DNA of 64,000 nucleotides. Source: Allobosea sp. GTDB lineage: Bacteria; Pseudomonadota; Alphaproteobacteria; Rhizobiales; Beijerinckiaceae. The stretch covers positions 1 to 64,000 of the forward strand of contig NZ_JAFKFW010000011.1 of assembly GCF_017308015.1 (NCBI RefSeq). Reading direction: 5' to 3'. Positions 33,492 through 42,411 of the stretch are shown here, in pieces. The notes below the pieces were generated by a model. The model had not been told where the DNA came from. It ran no database searches and worked only from the letters and a program-made list of their open reading frames with translations. Both the position numbers and the translations under genes were made by a program. Within the stretch, counting starts at the first letter, position 1; each line of letters starts with the position of its first letter.

Positions 33492-34435
33492 TGATCGCGC
33501 TCGACGATATCCGCGCCGCCCGCAAGCGCATCGCGCCCTACATCCGGAAAACCCCGACGCTGCCCTATGCGAAGACGCGCGGCAGCGATTTCGGCGGCGA
33601 CGTCACGCTGAAGCTCGAATTGCTGCAGGCGGCAGGCTCCTTCAAGGCGCGTGGCGCGATGAACCGCCTCTTGACCCTGTCGAAGCACGAACTCGCGCGC
33701 GGCGTCGTCACGGCGTCGGGCGGCAATCACGGCCTCGCCATCGCCCGTTCCGCCCATGTTCTCGGCGTGTCCGCGACGATCTTCCTGCCGTCCAATGCCG
33801 CGCCGGACAAGATCGCCAAGCTGCGCGACTGGGGTGCCGACGTCCATATCGTCGGCGCGATCTGGGACGATGCCAATGCTGCTGCGCTTGCTCATTCCCG
33901 CGAAACCGGCGCGACCTATGCCCACCCCTTCAGCGATCCGGTCGTGGTCGCTGGCCAGGGCACGCTCGGTCTCGACATCCTCGACGACATGCCCGAGGTC
34001 GATGTCATCCTCGTCGCGATCGGCGGTGGTGGCCTGATCACCGGCCTTTCGACGGCGGTGAAGGCCCTGCGGCCGCAGACCCGGATCATCGGCATCGAGC
34101 CGGTCGGCTCGCCGACGCTGCATGCCTGCCTCGCCGCAGGCCGCCTCGTCGCGCTCGACAAGCTGGAGACCCGCGTCGCCACCATGTCCTGCCGCCAGAC
34201 CGACCAGGCGATCTATGAGGCGACGGCTCGCAATGTCGATGAGATCGTGCTGATCACCGATGCCGGGATGGAGGAGGCGGCGAAATCGCTCTGGTTCGAG
34301 TTCGGCATCGCCGCCGATCTCTCGGGCGCAGCGGCGTTGGCGGCGCTCCGGTCAGGTCGGGTTGCGCTTTCCGGTGGCGAAAAGGTCTGTGCGCTGGTCT
34401 GTGGCGCCGGCACGGACGGTTGCCTGCCGGGGTAG
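33491..34435 (+). CDS. Threonine dehydratase-like PLP enzyme (EutB-like)
   Basis: A 314-residue fold type II PLP enzyme. The PLP lysine is in AGSFKARGA, the phosphate loop is SGGNHG, and GGGGLITG is the C-terminal glycine loop. No ACT regulatory domain is present, as in catabolic threonine/serine dehydratases and in EutB of ectoine operons. It should deaminate a hydroxyamino acid released by the upstream pathway. I chose the ATG at 33491, coupled to the preceding stop. Confidence 0.87.
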   Translation: MIALDDIRAARKRIAPYIRKTPTLPYAKTRGSDFGGDVTLKLELLQAAGSFKARGAMNRLLTLSKHELARGVVTASGGNHGLAIARSAHVLGVSATIFLPSNAAPDKIAKLRDWGADVHIVGAIWDDANAAALAHSRETGATYAHPFSDPVVVAGQGTLGLDILDDMPEVDVILVAIGGGGLITGLSTAVKALRPQTRIIGIEPVGSPTLHACLAAGRLVALDKLETRVATMSCRQTDQAIYEATARNVDEIVLITDAGMEEAAKSLWFEFGIAADLSGAAALAALRSGRVALSGGEKVCALVCGAGTDGCLPG

Positions 34436-34476
34436 GCCGACTTGCGTTTCGCGAAACAAAGAGGGAACATGGGCTC

Positions 34477-34944
34477 ATGTCTCCCTCCGATTCCGCTCTG
34501 AATCCGCCTCCGGCGCGCCCCGATATCACGCGCATTGTCTGCCGCGGAGCCGCCCGGCATCTGCGCGAGCGCGGCTATGCCATCGTCAAGGAGATGACCT
34601 TCGCCAATGGCAGGCGCGGGGACATCGTCGCGCTTTCACCCTCGGGCGAGCTCTGGATCGTCGAGGTCAAATCGGGCATCGCGGATTACCGCGTCGACGG
34701 CAAATGGCCGGACTACCGCGATTACTGCGATGGTTTCCTTTTTGCCGTCGCACCGGAATTCCCGCGCGAAATCCTGCCCGGCGATGTCGGGCTGATTGTC
34801 GCCGATGCCTATGGCGGCGATTTGCTGCGCGAGCCGCCGCGTCATCCCCTGAGCGCGGCGCGGCGCAAGATGTTGACGATAGCGCTGGCGCGCCTGGCCT
34901 CGAGCCGGCTGGCGCTCATCGAGGATCCCGAAGGCTTGTCCTAG
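34477..34944 (+). CDS. mmcB: MmcB family DNA repair protein
   Basis: A 155-residue protein of the MmcB (DUF1052) family known from Caulobacter, where it takes part in DNA damage repair. It has a nuclease-like core: ITRIVCRGAARHLRERG, then EMTFANGRRGDIVALSPSGELWIVEVKSG, where the D and ExK residues resemble a PD-(D/E)xK site, then KWPDYRDYCDGFLFAV. The ATG at 34477 removes a non-conserved N-terminal extension. It faces actR, with nine bases between the stops. Confidence 0.88.
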   Translation: MSPSDSALNPPPARPDITRIVCRGAARHLRERGYAIVKEMTFANGRRGDIVALSPSGELWIVEVKSGIADYRVDGKWPDYRDYCDGFLFAVAPEFPREILPGDVGLIVADAYGGDLLREPPRHPLSAARRKMLTIALARLASSRLALIEDPEGLS

Positions 34945-34953
34945 TTGGAGTCG

Positions 34954-35520
34954 TCAGCGCGGGGCACGCTTGGCGAGGATGCGCTGCAAGGTACGCCGAT
35001 GCATGCCCAGGCGGCGCGCTGTCTCGGAGACATTACGGCTGCATAATTCGTAGACGCGCTGGATATGCTCCCAGCGGACCCGGTCTGCCGACATCGGATT
35101 CTCCGGCGGCTGCGGGCGAGCATCGCGCTGCGCGGCGAGCGCGGCATGGATCTCGTCGGCATCGGCCGGCTTGGCGAGGAAGTCGAAGGCGCCGAGCTTC
35201 ACGGCGCTGACGGCGGTTGCGATATTGCCGTAGCCGGTCAGTACGACGCCGCGCGCATCGGGCCGGCGCTCCTTCAGGCGAGCGATGACGTCGAGGCCGT
35301 TGCCGTCGCCGAGGCGCAGGTCGATCACGGCGAAGGCGGGGGCGGCCTCCTCGACCGCGGCCATGCCCGCGGCGACGCTGTCGGCGATGCGGACCGCATA
35401 GCCACGGCCTTCCATGGCGCGGGCGAGGCGGGTCAGGAACGGCTTGTCGTCGTCGACCAGCAGAAGGGACATGTCGGCGGCGGGGCCGGTCCTGTCGGTT
35501 TCGCTCGCTGCGTCCTGCAT
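34954..35520 (-). CDS. actR: ActR/RegA-family response regulator
   Basis: A 188-residue regulator: receiver domain with acidic pocket DDD at 23-25, phospho-acceptor D67 (AVIDLRLGDGNGL), T95 and K117, a Pro-rich linker, and a Fis-type HTH at about 150-184 (SRNVSETARRLGMHRRTLQRIL), which is nearly identical across the RegA/PrrA/ActR group. It controls redox-dependent genes for respiration, CO2 and nitrogen metabolism and PHA cycling. The kinase gene actS lies 91 bases upstream on the same strand. Confidence 0.93.
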   Translation of the reverse strand: MQDAASETDRTGPAADMSLLLVDDDKPFLTRLARAMEGRGYAVRIADSVAAGMAAVEEAAPAFAVIDLRLGDGNGLDVIARLKERRPDARGVVLTGYGNIATAVSAVKLGAFDFLAKPADADEIHAALAAQRDARPQPPENPMSADRVRWEHIQRVYELCSRNVSETARRLGMHRRTLQRILAKRAPR

Positions 35521-35611
35521 CGTCTTCTCCTTGCCGCTTCTCCGCGCGCTGCGGCTTGCGCGTATTAAGGCTTCGGGCGTCGAGCGATCCTCCTCGCGGG
35601 AGCCAGCTCGA

Positions 35612-36961
35612 CTAAGCTGATGTAATACCGATGCTTCCTCCTGGGTACCCCCCATCGAGCGGCAGATCGACTTCGAAGTCGTCGCGCGACCAGGTGATCC
35701 GGATCGAGGCGCCGCTGGCAGGTGTCGGCCGGTTCGAGAATTCCAGGGTCGCGCCGCCCCGTTCCAGCAGCGTCTTGGCGATGAACAGCCCGAGGCCGAG
35801 GCCGCCACCGGCGCGACCTTCGCCGGAGCCGCGCGAAAGATAGGGGTCGCCCGCGCGCATCAGTACGTCCTGTGGGAAGCCGGGCCCGTCGTCGGCGATG
35901 ACCAGAACGACCTCGCTTTGGCTCCACTCCGCTGCGATGGTCACCGTGGAGCTCGCGAAATCGACGGCGTTGTCGACGATATTGCCGAGACCATAGATCA
36001 TGCCGGGATTGCGGCGGCAGACCGGTTCCGGCTTGTCGCCGCTCATGGTGATCTCGAAGGGCACGCCGAAGGGTCGTTGCGGCCCGGCCGCCTCCTCGAT
36101 CAGCAGGCGCAGACTGAGCTGGCCGAGCGGACCCGCATCCTCGTCCTGCAGGCTTGAGAGCTTGCCGAGGATGCCGCGGCAGCGCTCGACCTGTTCGCGC
36201 AGCAGCGCGATATCCTCGGCCATCTCGCCCTCCGGTGGGGCGAGGCGGGTCAGTTCGCGGGCGACCAGCGCGATCGTGCCGAGTGGCGTGCCGAGTTCAT
36301 GGGCGGCGGCGGCGGCGAGCCCGTCGAGCTGCGACAGATGCTGTTCGCGCGCCAGCACGAGTTCGGTCGCGGCGAGCGCGTCGGACAGGTCGCGCGCCTC
36401 CTTGGCGACACGCCAGGCATAGATGCCGGTGAAGGCGAGGCCGAGCACGAGCGCGACCCAGGTGCCGAGCTGGTAGAAGGCCGGCAGCATCGGCCGGTCG
36501 TCGCCAGCCCAGGGCAGGGGCAGATGGTAGCGGCTGAGCAGGGTCGCAAGCCCTATCGCCATCGGTCCGAGCACAAGGGTGCGCTGCGGTGGCAGGGCCG
36601 TGGCCGAGATCATCACCGGAGCGAGGAACAGGATCGCGAACGGGTTCTGCAGGCCGCCGGTCATGAACAGCAGGGCGGCGAGCTGCGCGATGTCGAAGCC
36701 CAGCAGGGCAGTCGCCGCCGTGTCGCGGAGGCGATGGCTCAGCGGAAAGCGGATGCGCAGCGCGATATTGAGCCAGGCGGAGACCGCGATGACGCTGAAG
36801 CACCAGCCGAAGGGCAGGGGAAAGCCGAGGCCGAAATGTACGCCGGCGACGGCGGAACTTTGTCCGGCGATGGCGAGCCAGCGTAGCCGAACCAGGGTGT
36901 CGAGACGCAGGTGGCGGCCGGAACGCGCCAGAACCGGGGCGGAGAGGTCCGGGAAGCTCAC
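35612..36961 (-). CDS. actS: ActS/RegB-family redox-sensing histidine kinase
   Basis: About 449 residues with six N-terminal membrane spans. The quinone-site motif GGLQNPF is at 102-108, the H-box HELGTPLG with H221, the redox cysteine C261 in VERCRG, the N-box NIVDNAVDF, and G-boxes DDGPGF and GGGLGLGL. All match RegB, in which the cysteine near 265 controls activity by oxidation. The start is a GTG: 36961 has GGAG 11 bases upstream, while the GTG at 37015 has no SD. It phosphorylates the ActR regulator encoded next. Confidence 0.92.
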   Translation of the reverse strand: MSFPDLSAPVLARSGRHLRLDTLVRLRWLAIAGQSSAVAGVHFGLGFPLPFGWCFSVIAVSAWLNIALRIRFPLSHRLRDTAATALLGFDIAQLAALLFMTGGLQNPFAILFLAPVMISATALPPQRTLVLGPMAIGLATLLSRYHLPLPWAGDDRPMLPAFYQLGTWVALVLGLAFTGIYAWRVAKEARDLSDALAATELVLAREQHLSQLDGLAAAAAHELGTPLGTIALVARELTRLAPPEGEMAEDIALLREQVERCRGILGKLSSLQDEDAGPLGQLSLRLLIEEAAGPQRPFGVPFEITMSGDKPEPVCRRNPGMIYGLGNIVDNAVDFASSTVTIAAEWSQSEVVLVIADDGPGFPQDVLMRAGDPYLSRGSGEGRAGGGLGLGLFIAKTLLERGGATLEFSNRPTPASGASIRITWSRDDFEVDLPLDGGYPGGSIGITSA

Positions 36962-37127
36962 GATTCGAGGGTCTCCTGCACGGCGCCTGCCGATGTTTTT
37001 TCCGGCTTCATCCACATCGCAGGAAAATCTTAGCCTTTAGCCGGGTTGAATGAGAACAAAATCAACGTAAGGTGCGATGGTGCGTCGCATCATCGCATGT
37101 TGCGCCGCCGGAAGGGTGTCTGATCGC

Positions 37128-38447
37128 ATGCACGGGGCCGCCATGTCGTTTGCCTATCATGCCTACGAAGCGGTTCACATGATGGTGAGCCCGGTGCGCG
37201 GGATTTCGGATGCGATGCATCTGGCCTTCAAGAACCCGGCCAATCCGTTGACCTATACGCCGTTCGGGCGCAGCGTCGCGGCCTCCTGCGAATTGTTCGA
37301 GCGCATGACGCGCCGTTACGGCAAGCCCGCCTTCGGTCTCGATGAGACCACGATCAACGGCGTCAAGGTCGCCGTCGAGGAGCGGGTCGTCTGGGAGCGG
37401 CCGTTCTGCAAGCTGGTTTATTTCGACCGCAAGATCCCGGCCAGCCGCCGCAAGCCGCAGCCGAAGGTGCTGCTGGTCGCGCCGATGTCCGGCCATTACG
37501 CAACGCTGCTGCGTGGCACGGTCGAGGCTTTCCTGCCCGGCCACGAGGTCTACATCACCGATTGGGTCGATGCCCGCCTCGTGCCGCTCTCCGAGGGCCG
37601 TTTCGACCTCGACGACTATATCGACTATGTCATCGGCATGCTGCAGATGCTGGGTCCGGACACCCATGTCATGGCGATCTGCCAGCCGTCCGTGCCGGTC
37701 ATCGCCGCGATCGCCCGCATGGAAGCCGAATCCGACCCCTGTGCGCCGCGCTCGATGACGCTGATGGGCGGCCCGATCGACACCCGCCGCTCGCCGACCG
37801 CCGTCAATCAGCTCGCGATGGAGCGCGGCACGGACTGGTTCCGCCGTAACTGCATCACCGTCGTGCCCTTCCCGAGCCTCGGCGCATTCCGGCAGGTCTA
37901 TCCCGGCTTCATGCAGCTCTCGGGCTTCATGGCGATGAATATCGACCGCCACGTCACCGCCCATTACGACATGTTCAAGCATCTCGTCAGCGGCGACGGT
38001 GACTCCGCCGAGAAGCATCGCGACTTCTACGACGAGTACCTCGCGGTGATGGATCTGACCGCCGAGTTCTACCTCCAGACCGTCGACACCGTCTTCGTGA
38101 AGCACTCTCTCCCGAAGGGCGAGATGATGCATCGCGACAAGCCGGTCGACCTCTCGGCCATCCGCCGCGTCGCGCTGATGACGGTCGAGGGCGAGATGGA
38201 CGACATCTCCGGCGTCGGGCAGACACAGGCCGCGCATGATCTCTGCGTCAACATCCCCGCTGGCAAGCGCGCCCATTATCTCCAGCCGAAGGTCGGCCAT
38301 TACGGCGTCTTCAACGGCTCGCGTTTTCGCGCCGAGATCCAGCCGCGCATCTCCGATTTCATGGTCAGCCTCGACATGGAGGCGGCCCGGGAGCGCCGTA
38401 ACGACAGCGCCAGGGAACAGCGCAAGGCGCTGAAGGTCGTCGGTTAA
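37128..38447 (+). CDS. phaZ: Intracellular polyhydroxyalkanoate depolymerase
   Basis: About 439 residues of the PhaZ family acting on stored native PHB granules. No signal peptide is present. The nucleophile is a cysteine in AICQPSVP at about 185, as in the Cupriavidus intracellular enzyme (C183), not the serine lipase box. The C-terminal domain has GEMDDISGVGQT and HYGVFNGSRF. Starts at 37077 and 37143 are also possible; I chose 37128 because GGAAGGG lies 11 bases before it. It is divergent from actS, and ActSR-type systems often influence PHB. Confidence 0.9.
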   Translation: MHGAAMSFAYHAYEAVHMMVSPVRGISDAMHLAFKNPANPLTYTPFGRSVAASCELFERMTRRYGKPAFGLDETTINGVKVAVEERVVWERPFCKLVYFDRKIPASRRKPQPKVLLVAPMSGHYATLLRGTVEAFLPGHEVYITDWVDARLVPLSEGRFDLDDYIDYVIGMLQMLGPDTHVMAICQPSVPVIAAIARMEAESDPCAPRSMTLMGGPIDTRRSPTAVNQLAMERGTDWFRRNCITVVPFPSLGAFRQVYPGFMQLSGFMAMNIDRHVTAHYDMFKHLVSGDGDSAEKHRDFYDEYLAVMDLTAEFYLQTVDTVFVKHSLPKGEMMHRDKPVDLSAIRRVALMTVEGEMDDISGVGQTQAAHDLCVNIPAGKRAHYLQPKVGHYGVFNGSRFRAEIQPRISDFMVSLDMEAARERRNDSAREQRKALKVVG

Positions 38448-38489
38448 GCCCCTTTCGGATCGCTCGCGAATCCCGCACAATCGCGGGCG

Positions 38490-39230
38490 ATGCGCATTTC
38501 CCTGTTCAGGCGCCAGCCGGACCCCGACCGGATCGAGGTCGTGCATGCCGGCATGCGCTATGCCGTTCTGGTCAAGCGCCGCGTCGCCGCGCGGCGGATG
38601 ACCTTGCGCGTCTCGCAGGCGACCGGCGAGATCACCCTGACCTTGCCCGAGCGGGCCGATTTCGCCGCAGGCCGCAGCTTCGCCGAGAATCATGGCGGCT
38701 GGATCGCGGCGCGCATGGCCAAGCGCCCTCGCGCTGTGCCCTTCGAGCCCGGCCAGAGCATTCCCTTGCGCGGTGTGCCGCATCGCATCGTCCACTGGTC
38801 GAAGGCACGCGGGCTGACGCAGGCGACGCGCGATGCCGACGGCGCACCCGTCATCGCGGTGGCCGGCGACGCCGCCCACGTTTCCCGTCGGGTCAAGGAT
38901 TTCCTGCGGAAGCTCGCGCTCGACGATCTCGAAAAGGCAGTGCGCCGCCACACCGCGACGCTCGGTATTCCGGCCCGCAAGATCACTATCCGCGATACGA
39001 CGAGCCGCTGGGGCTCTTGTTCCTCGCAGGGGCATCTCAGCTTCTCCTGGCGATTGATCCTCGCGCCGTCCCCGGTGCTTGATTATCTCGCGGCCCATGA
39101 GGTGGCGCATCTCAAAGAGATGAACCATTCGCATCGCTTCTGGGCGCTGACCCACAAGCTCTGTCCCGGTACCGAGGAGGCTGAGGCCTGGCTCAAGCGC
39201 TATGGTGCGGGCCTCCACGGCTATGGTTAA
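38490..39230 (+). CDS. YgjP-like metallopeptidase domain protein (M48/SprT-like)
   Basis: A 246-residue cytoplasmic protein of the YgjP (DUF45) family. The C-terminal catalytic part has TSRWGSCSSQGHLSFSWRL and the zinc motif HEVAH, followed by MNHSHRFW with a third histidine. The basic N-terminal region (VKRRVAARRMTLRV) is typical. Function in bacteria is poorly known. It follows phaZ on the same strand after 42 bases. Confidence 0.88.
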   Translation: MRISLFRRQPDPDRIEVVHAGMRYAVLVKRRVAARRMTLRVSQATGEITLTLPERADFAAGRSFAENHGGWIAARMAKRPRAVPFEPGQSIPLRGVPHRIVHWSKARGLTQATRDADGAPVIAVAGDAAHVSRRVKDFLRKLALDDLEKAVRRHTATLGIPARKITIRDTTSRWGSCSSQGHLSFSWRLILAPSPVLDYLAAHEVAHLKEMNHSHRFWALTHKLCPGTEEAEAWLKRYGAGLHGYG

Positions 39231-39317
39231 GCCGGCAGCCTTGCCGCAATTCCGCCGTTAACCACTTTCTGAAGCCTGCCCCCGCACACTGAAGACCGAT
39301 TCGTTTTCAGCGTGAGT

Positions 39318-39539
39318 ATGCCTATGGGTCAGGTCATCGCGTTCCGCCTTCCGCAACAGCCGGCTGCCGCCGTCGAGCCGGCGCTCGGCCTGATGTCGGC
39401 CGTCGATTTCGCCTTGCGCGATCTCGCCGAGATTCTTCCCCATATCGCGCTGGATTCGGCGCGCCAGCAGGCCGAGGCCTGCCGTGCGATGCTGGCACAG
39501 GCTTTCGACGCCGAGATCGAGGCCGAGCTCGGAAACTGA
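39318..39539 (+). CDS. Small hypothetical protein
   Basis: A 73-residue acidic alpha-helical ORF (MPMGQVIAFRLPQQPAAAV, then helical SAVDFALRDLAEILPHIALD and RQQAEACRAMLAQAFDAEIEAEL in outline). Codon use is consistent with neighbours. The start could be GTG 39312 or ATG 39324, and the SD is poor (CGTGAGT). It stands alone between the YgjP-like and M20 genes. Function unknown. Confidence 0.5.
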   Translation: MPMGQVIAFRLPQQPAAAVEPALGLMSAVDFALRDLAEILPHIALDSARQQAEACRAMLAQAFDAEIEAELGN

Positions 39540-39662
39540 TCCGGCCCCCGCGCATGCCGCCCCCGGCGACGGTGCGGGTTGCTGAACCGGCTGAAATATC
39601 GAACCTTTCCGGGAAAGAGCCGGTGATCCGCCGGCCGGCATAACGCCCGGGAGGCTTCATCC

Positions 39663-40823
39663 GTGTTTCTGACCAACAGCGATATGGTCGATCTCGTCGA
39701 TCTCCGGCATCGGCTGCATCGCCGCCCCGAAATCTCGGGAGAGGAACGCGAGACCGCCGCGACGATCGTCGCGTTCCTGAAGCCGACCTGTCCTGATCGC
39801 ATCGTTACCGAGCTCGGCGGCCATGGCGTCGCCGCGATCTGGGAGGGTTCGGAGTCGGGCCCGACCGTGCTGATCCGGGCCGAGCTTGACGCGCTCCCCA
39901 TCGAGGAACTCTCGGACAGCGACCATCGCTCCGAAATCCCCGGCAAGGGCCATCTCTGCGGCCATGACGGCCATATGACCATTCTCGCCGGTCTGGCGCG
40001 CGGCCTGCAGCGCAACCCGCCGAAGAAGGGCCGTGCCATCCTGCTGTTCCAGCCGGCGGAGGAGACCGGCGCCGGCGCCGCCGCCGTCATGGCCGATCCG
40101 AAATTCGAGGAGATCGTGCCGGACTACGCCTTCTCCCTGCATAACCGCCCGGGCGTCCCGGTCGGCCATGCCCGCATCTCGGAAGGTGCCGCCAACTGCG
40201 CCTCGCGCGGCATCAAGATCATCCTCACCGGCGAGACCTCGCATGCCTCGACGCCGGAGCATGGCCGCTCGCCGGCTCCGGCCGTAGCAACGCTGATCCC
40301 TGCTCTGACAGCCTTGGGACCGGGCGGGGCGCTCGATGCCGATTTCCGGCTCGTTACCGTGACACATGTCGAGATCGGCGAGCAGGCTTTCGGCATTGCG
40401 CCGGGCCATGGCGAACTCTGGGCGACCTTGCGCACCGTCAATGACGCGCAGATGGGCGCGCTCTGCGAAGCCGCCGAGAGGCTCGCGCGCGAGGCGGCCG
40501 AGGCTGGCCGGCTGACCGTCGAGATCAGCTATCACGACATCTTTCACCACTGCGAGAACGAGCCCGAGGCCGTCGCGATGCTGCGCCGGGCGATGGACGA
40601 GGAGAAGGTCCCGCATGGCCCGACGCCGCCCTCGCGCGGCTCGGAGGATTTCGGCCTGTTCGGGCGCCGCTCGAAGTCCGCGATGTTCCTGCTCGGCTCG
40701 GGCGAGACCGCGCATCTGCACAACCCCGATTTCGATTTCCCGGATGATGCGATCGGCCCCGGCGCGCGCGTCTTCATGCGGGCCTTGCGCAATCTGCTCG
40801 GCGAAGCCCGCTCGCAGGCCTGA
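39663..40823 (+). CDS. M20 family amidohydrolase (hippurate hydrolase / N-acyl amino acid deacylase-like)
   Basis: A 386-residue M20D peptidase. It has LRHRLHRRPEISGEE at the N-terminus, RAELDALPI, the metal segment CGHDGHMT, PAEETGAGA, SLHNRPG and a C-terminal GSEDFG. It hydrolyses an N-acyl or peptidyl amino acid in the cytoplasm. The start is GTG 39663. It is followed by the D-aminopeptidase gene after 11 bases and by a peptide-binding protein gene, so the three probably work on imported peptides or acyl amino acids. Confidence 0.88.
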   Translation: MFLTNSDMVDLVDLRHRLHRRPEISGEERETAATIVAFLKPTCPDRIVTELGGHGVAAIWEGSESGPTVLIRAELDALPIEELSDSDHRSEIPGKGHLCGHDGHMTILAGLARGLQRNPPKKGRAILLFQPAEETGAGAAAVMADPKFEEIVPDYAFSLHNRPGVPVGHARISEGAANCASRGIKIILTGETSHASTPEHGRSPAPAVATLIPALTALGPGGALDADFRLVTVTHVEIGEQAFGIAPGHGELWATLRTVNDAQMGALCEAAERLAREAAEAGRLTVEISYHDIFHHCENEPEAVAMLRRAMDEEKVPHGPTPPSRGSEDFGLFGRRSKSAMFLLGSGETAHLHNPDFDFPDDAIGPGARVFMRALRNLLGEARSQA

Positions 40824-40834
40824 GGGAGCAAGAC

Positions 40835-42340
40835 ATGGCTATGAACTGGACCGGCGCCGCGACCCGTGCGCAGGAGATCGTCGCGAACTGGCAGCGCGAG
40901 GCGGGGCCGGGCGGCGCCGTCGTGCTCTTCGATCGCGACGGGGTGCGTGAGACTTTTGCTGGCGGTCTCGCCAGCATCGAATACGGTGTCCCCTTCACGC
41001 CGCAGACGCCGAACCGCTTCGCCTCGATCAGCAAGCATATCCTCGCGGTCGCCTTGCTGCGGGCCGGCATCCCGCTCGATGCGCCGCTCGGCCGTTGGCT
41101 CGGCGAACTGCCGGCGACGCTCGCCGAGGTCGAATTCGGGCGTGCCCTCGACATGACCGGCGCTCTGCCGGACATGATGGAGTGCTTCTGGCAGCAGGGC
41201 TTGCCCTTCACCGCGACATTGAATGCGGAGGAGGTCTTCGCGCTTGCCCGCCGCTTGCCCTCGCTGAGTGCCGAGCCCGGCACCGAGATGGCCTATTCCA
41301 ACACCGGCTGGCGGCTGGGGCAGCGCATCCTCGAGCAGGTCACGGGCAAGCCGTACAAGGAGACCGTCGCGGAACTCTCCGGCGAAGTGGGAGCCGCCTT
41401 CCGCCTGCCCTATGACGGCTCGGAGATCGTGCCCGGCCTCGCCACCGGCTACTGGAACGACGGGGCGGCCTGGCGGCGTGGCCATAACGGCCCCCATTTT
41501 TCCGCATCGGGCGGAATCGTCGGCTCCGCCGCTGATCTCGCCGGCTGGGCCTCGGCTCTGCTGGCCGGCCGCGGCCCGCTCGCGGGCATGCTGGAGCGTC
41601 TGACGGCGCCCCGCCATTTCGCTGACGGCAGCGAGAGCGTCTATCGGCTCGGCCTCGTCGCCAGCCGGCTCGGCGAGACCGCGATCGTCGGCCATGGCGG
41701 CTCGCTCGCCGGTTATCGCAACCATTTCTGGATGTCGCCGGCCCATGGCGTCGGTGTCGTCGTGCTGAGCAATCGCGAGGAAGAGGCGCTCTGGCCGGCC
41801 CTGACCGTGCTGGCGGACCTGCTCGGGCAGGACTTGCCGACGCTCGCAAACGCGCCGGTCGGCCTCTTCGCCAGCGACGAGGGGCCGTTCTGGGCCGAGC
41901 TCGCTGCGGATTCGATCAGCTACATGGGTGGTTTCGAGCGCCTGATCACCGATGGCGACGGCGGTCTGCGCAGCCTGCCCGCCTATCTCGATATCCGCCT
42001 GAAACAGGACGGGCAGGATCGCCTTACCGGCCTGATCGGCGGCGTGCGGCGCTCGCTCGCGCGCGTGCCGGCCGATACCCCGCTCGATGCGCGATTGATC
42101 GGGCGCTGGCGCGATCCTAACTTCGGCACGGAGATCGAGATCCGGGCCGATGGCACTGCCTTGATGCCCTGGCCTTCAGGCGGAACGGTCTCGCAACTGA
42201 CGCCGCTGCCGAATGGCCGCGCGCTCGCCGATCTCCTGCACGGACCCTGGCGGTCGCGGCCCTGTCTGTGGCTCGATGCCGAGGGCGACTTGCGGGTCGC
42301 CAGCCATCGGGCAAGGATCTTGCAGATGAAACGCGTCTGA
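40835..42340 (+). CDS. dap: D-aminopeptidase (DAP), serine penicillin-recognising family
   Basis: A 501-residue hydrolase of the beta-lactamase fold. The catalytic residues fall almost exactly where known for Ochrobactrum DAP (S62, K65, Y153, H287): S64 and K67 (SISK), Y154 (YSNTG) and H287 (HGGS). The C-terminal antiparallel beta-barrel domains of DAP follow from about 325 (GLFASDEGPFWAEL...). The enzyme removes N-terminal D-residues from peptides and amides. No signal peptide is seen, so substrates must be imported. It sits between an M20 hydrolase and a peptide-binding protein. Confidence 0.9.
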   Translation: MAMNWTGAATRAQEIVANWQREAGPGGAVVLFDRDGVRETFAGGLASIEYGVPFTPQTPNRFASISKHILAVALLRAGIPLDAPLGRWLGELPATLAEVEFGRALDMTGALPDMMECFWQQGLPFTATLNAEEVFALARRLPSLSAEPGTEMAYSNTGWRLGQRILEQVTGKPYKETVAELSGEVGAAFRLPYDGSEIVPGLATGYWNDGAAWRRGHNGPHFSASGGIVGSAADLAGWASALLAGRGPLAGMLERLTAPRHFADGSESVYRLGLVASRLGETAIVGHGGSLAGYRNHFWMSPAHGVGVVVLSNREEEALWPALTVLADLLGQDLPTLANAPVGLFASDEGPFWAELAADSISYMGGFERLITDGDGGLRSLPAYLDIRLKQDGQDRLTGLIGGVRRSLARVPADTPLDARLIGRWRDPNFGTEIEIRADGTALMPWPSGGTVSQLTPLPNGRALADLLHGPWRSRPCLWLDAEGDLRVASHRARILQMKRV

Positions 42341-42411
42341 AACGCGCCGACTGAGGTGGCTCCGCTGAGGGGTGGGGCCGCAAGGCCGGCGACGAAGGAG
42401 GAGAATGCCCG

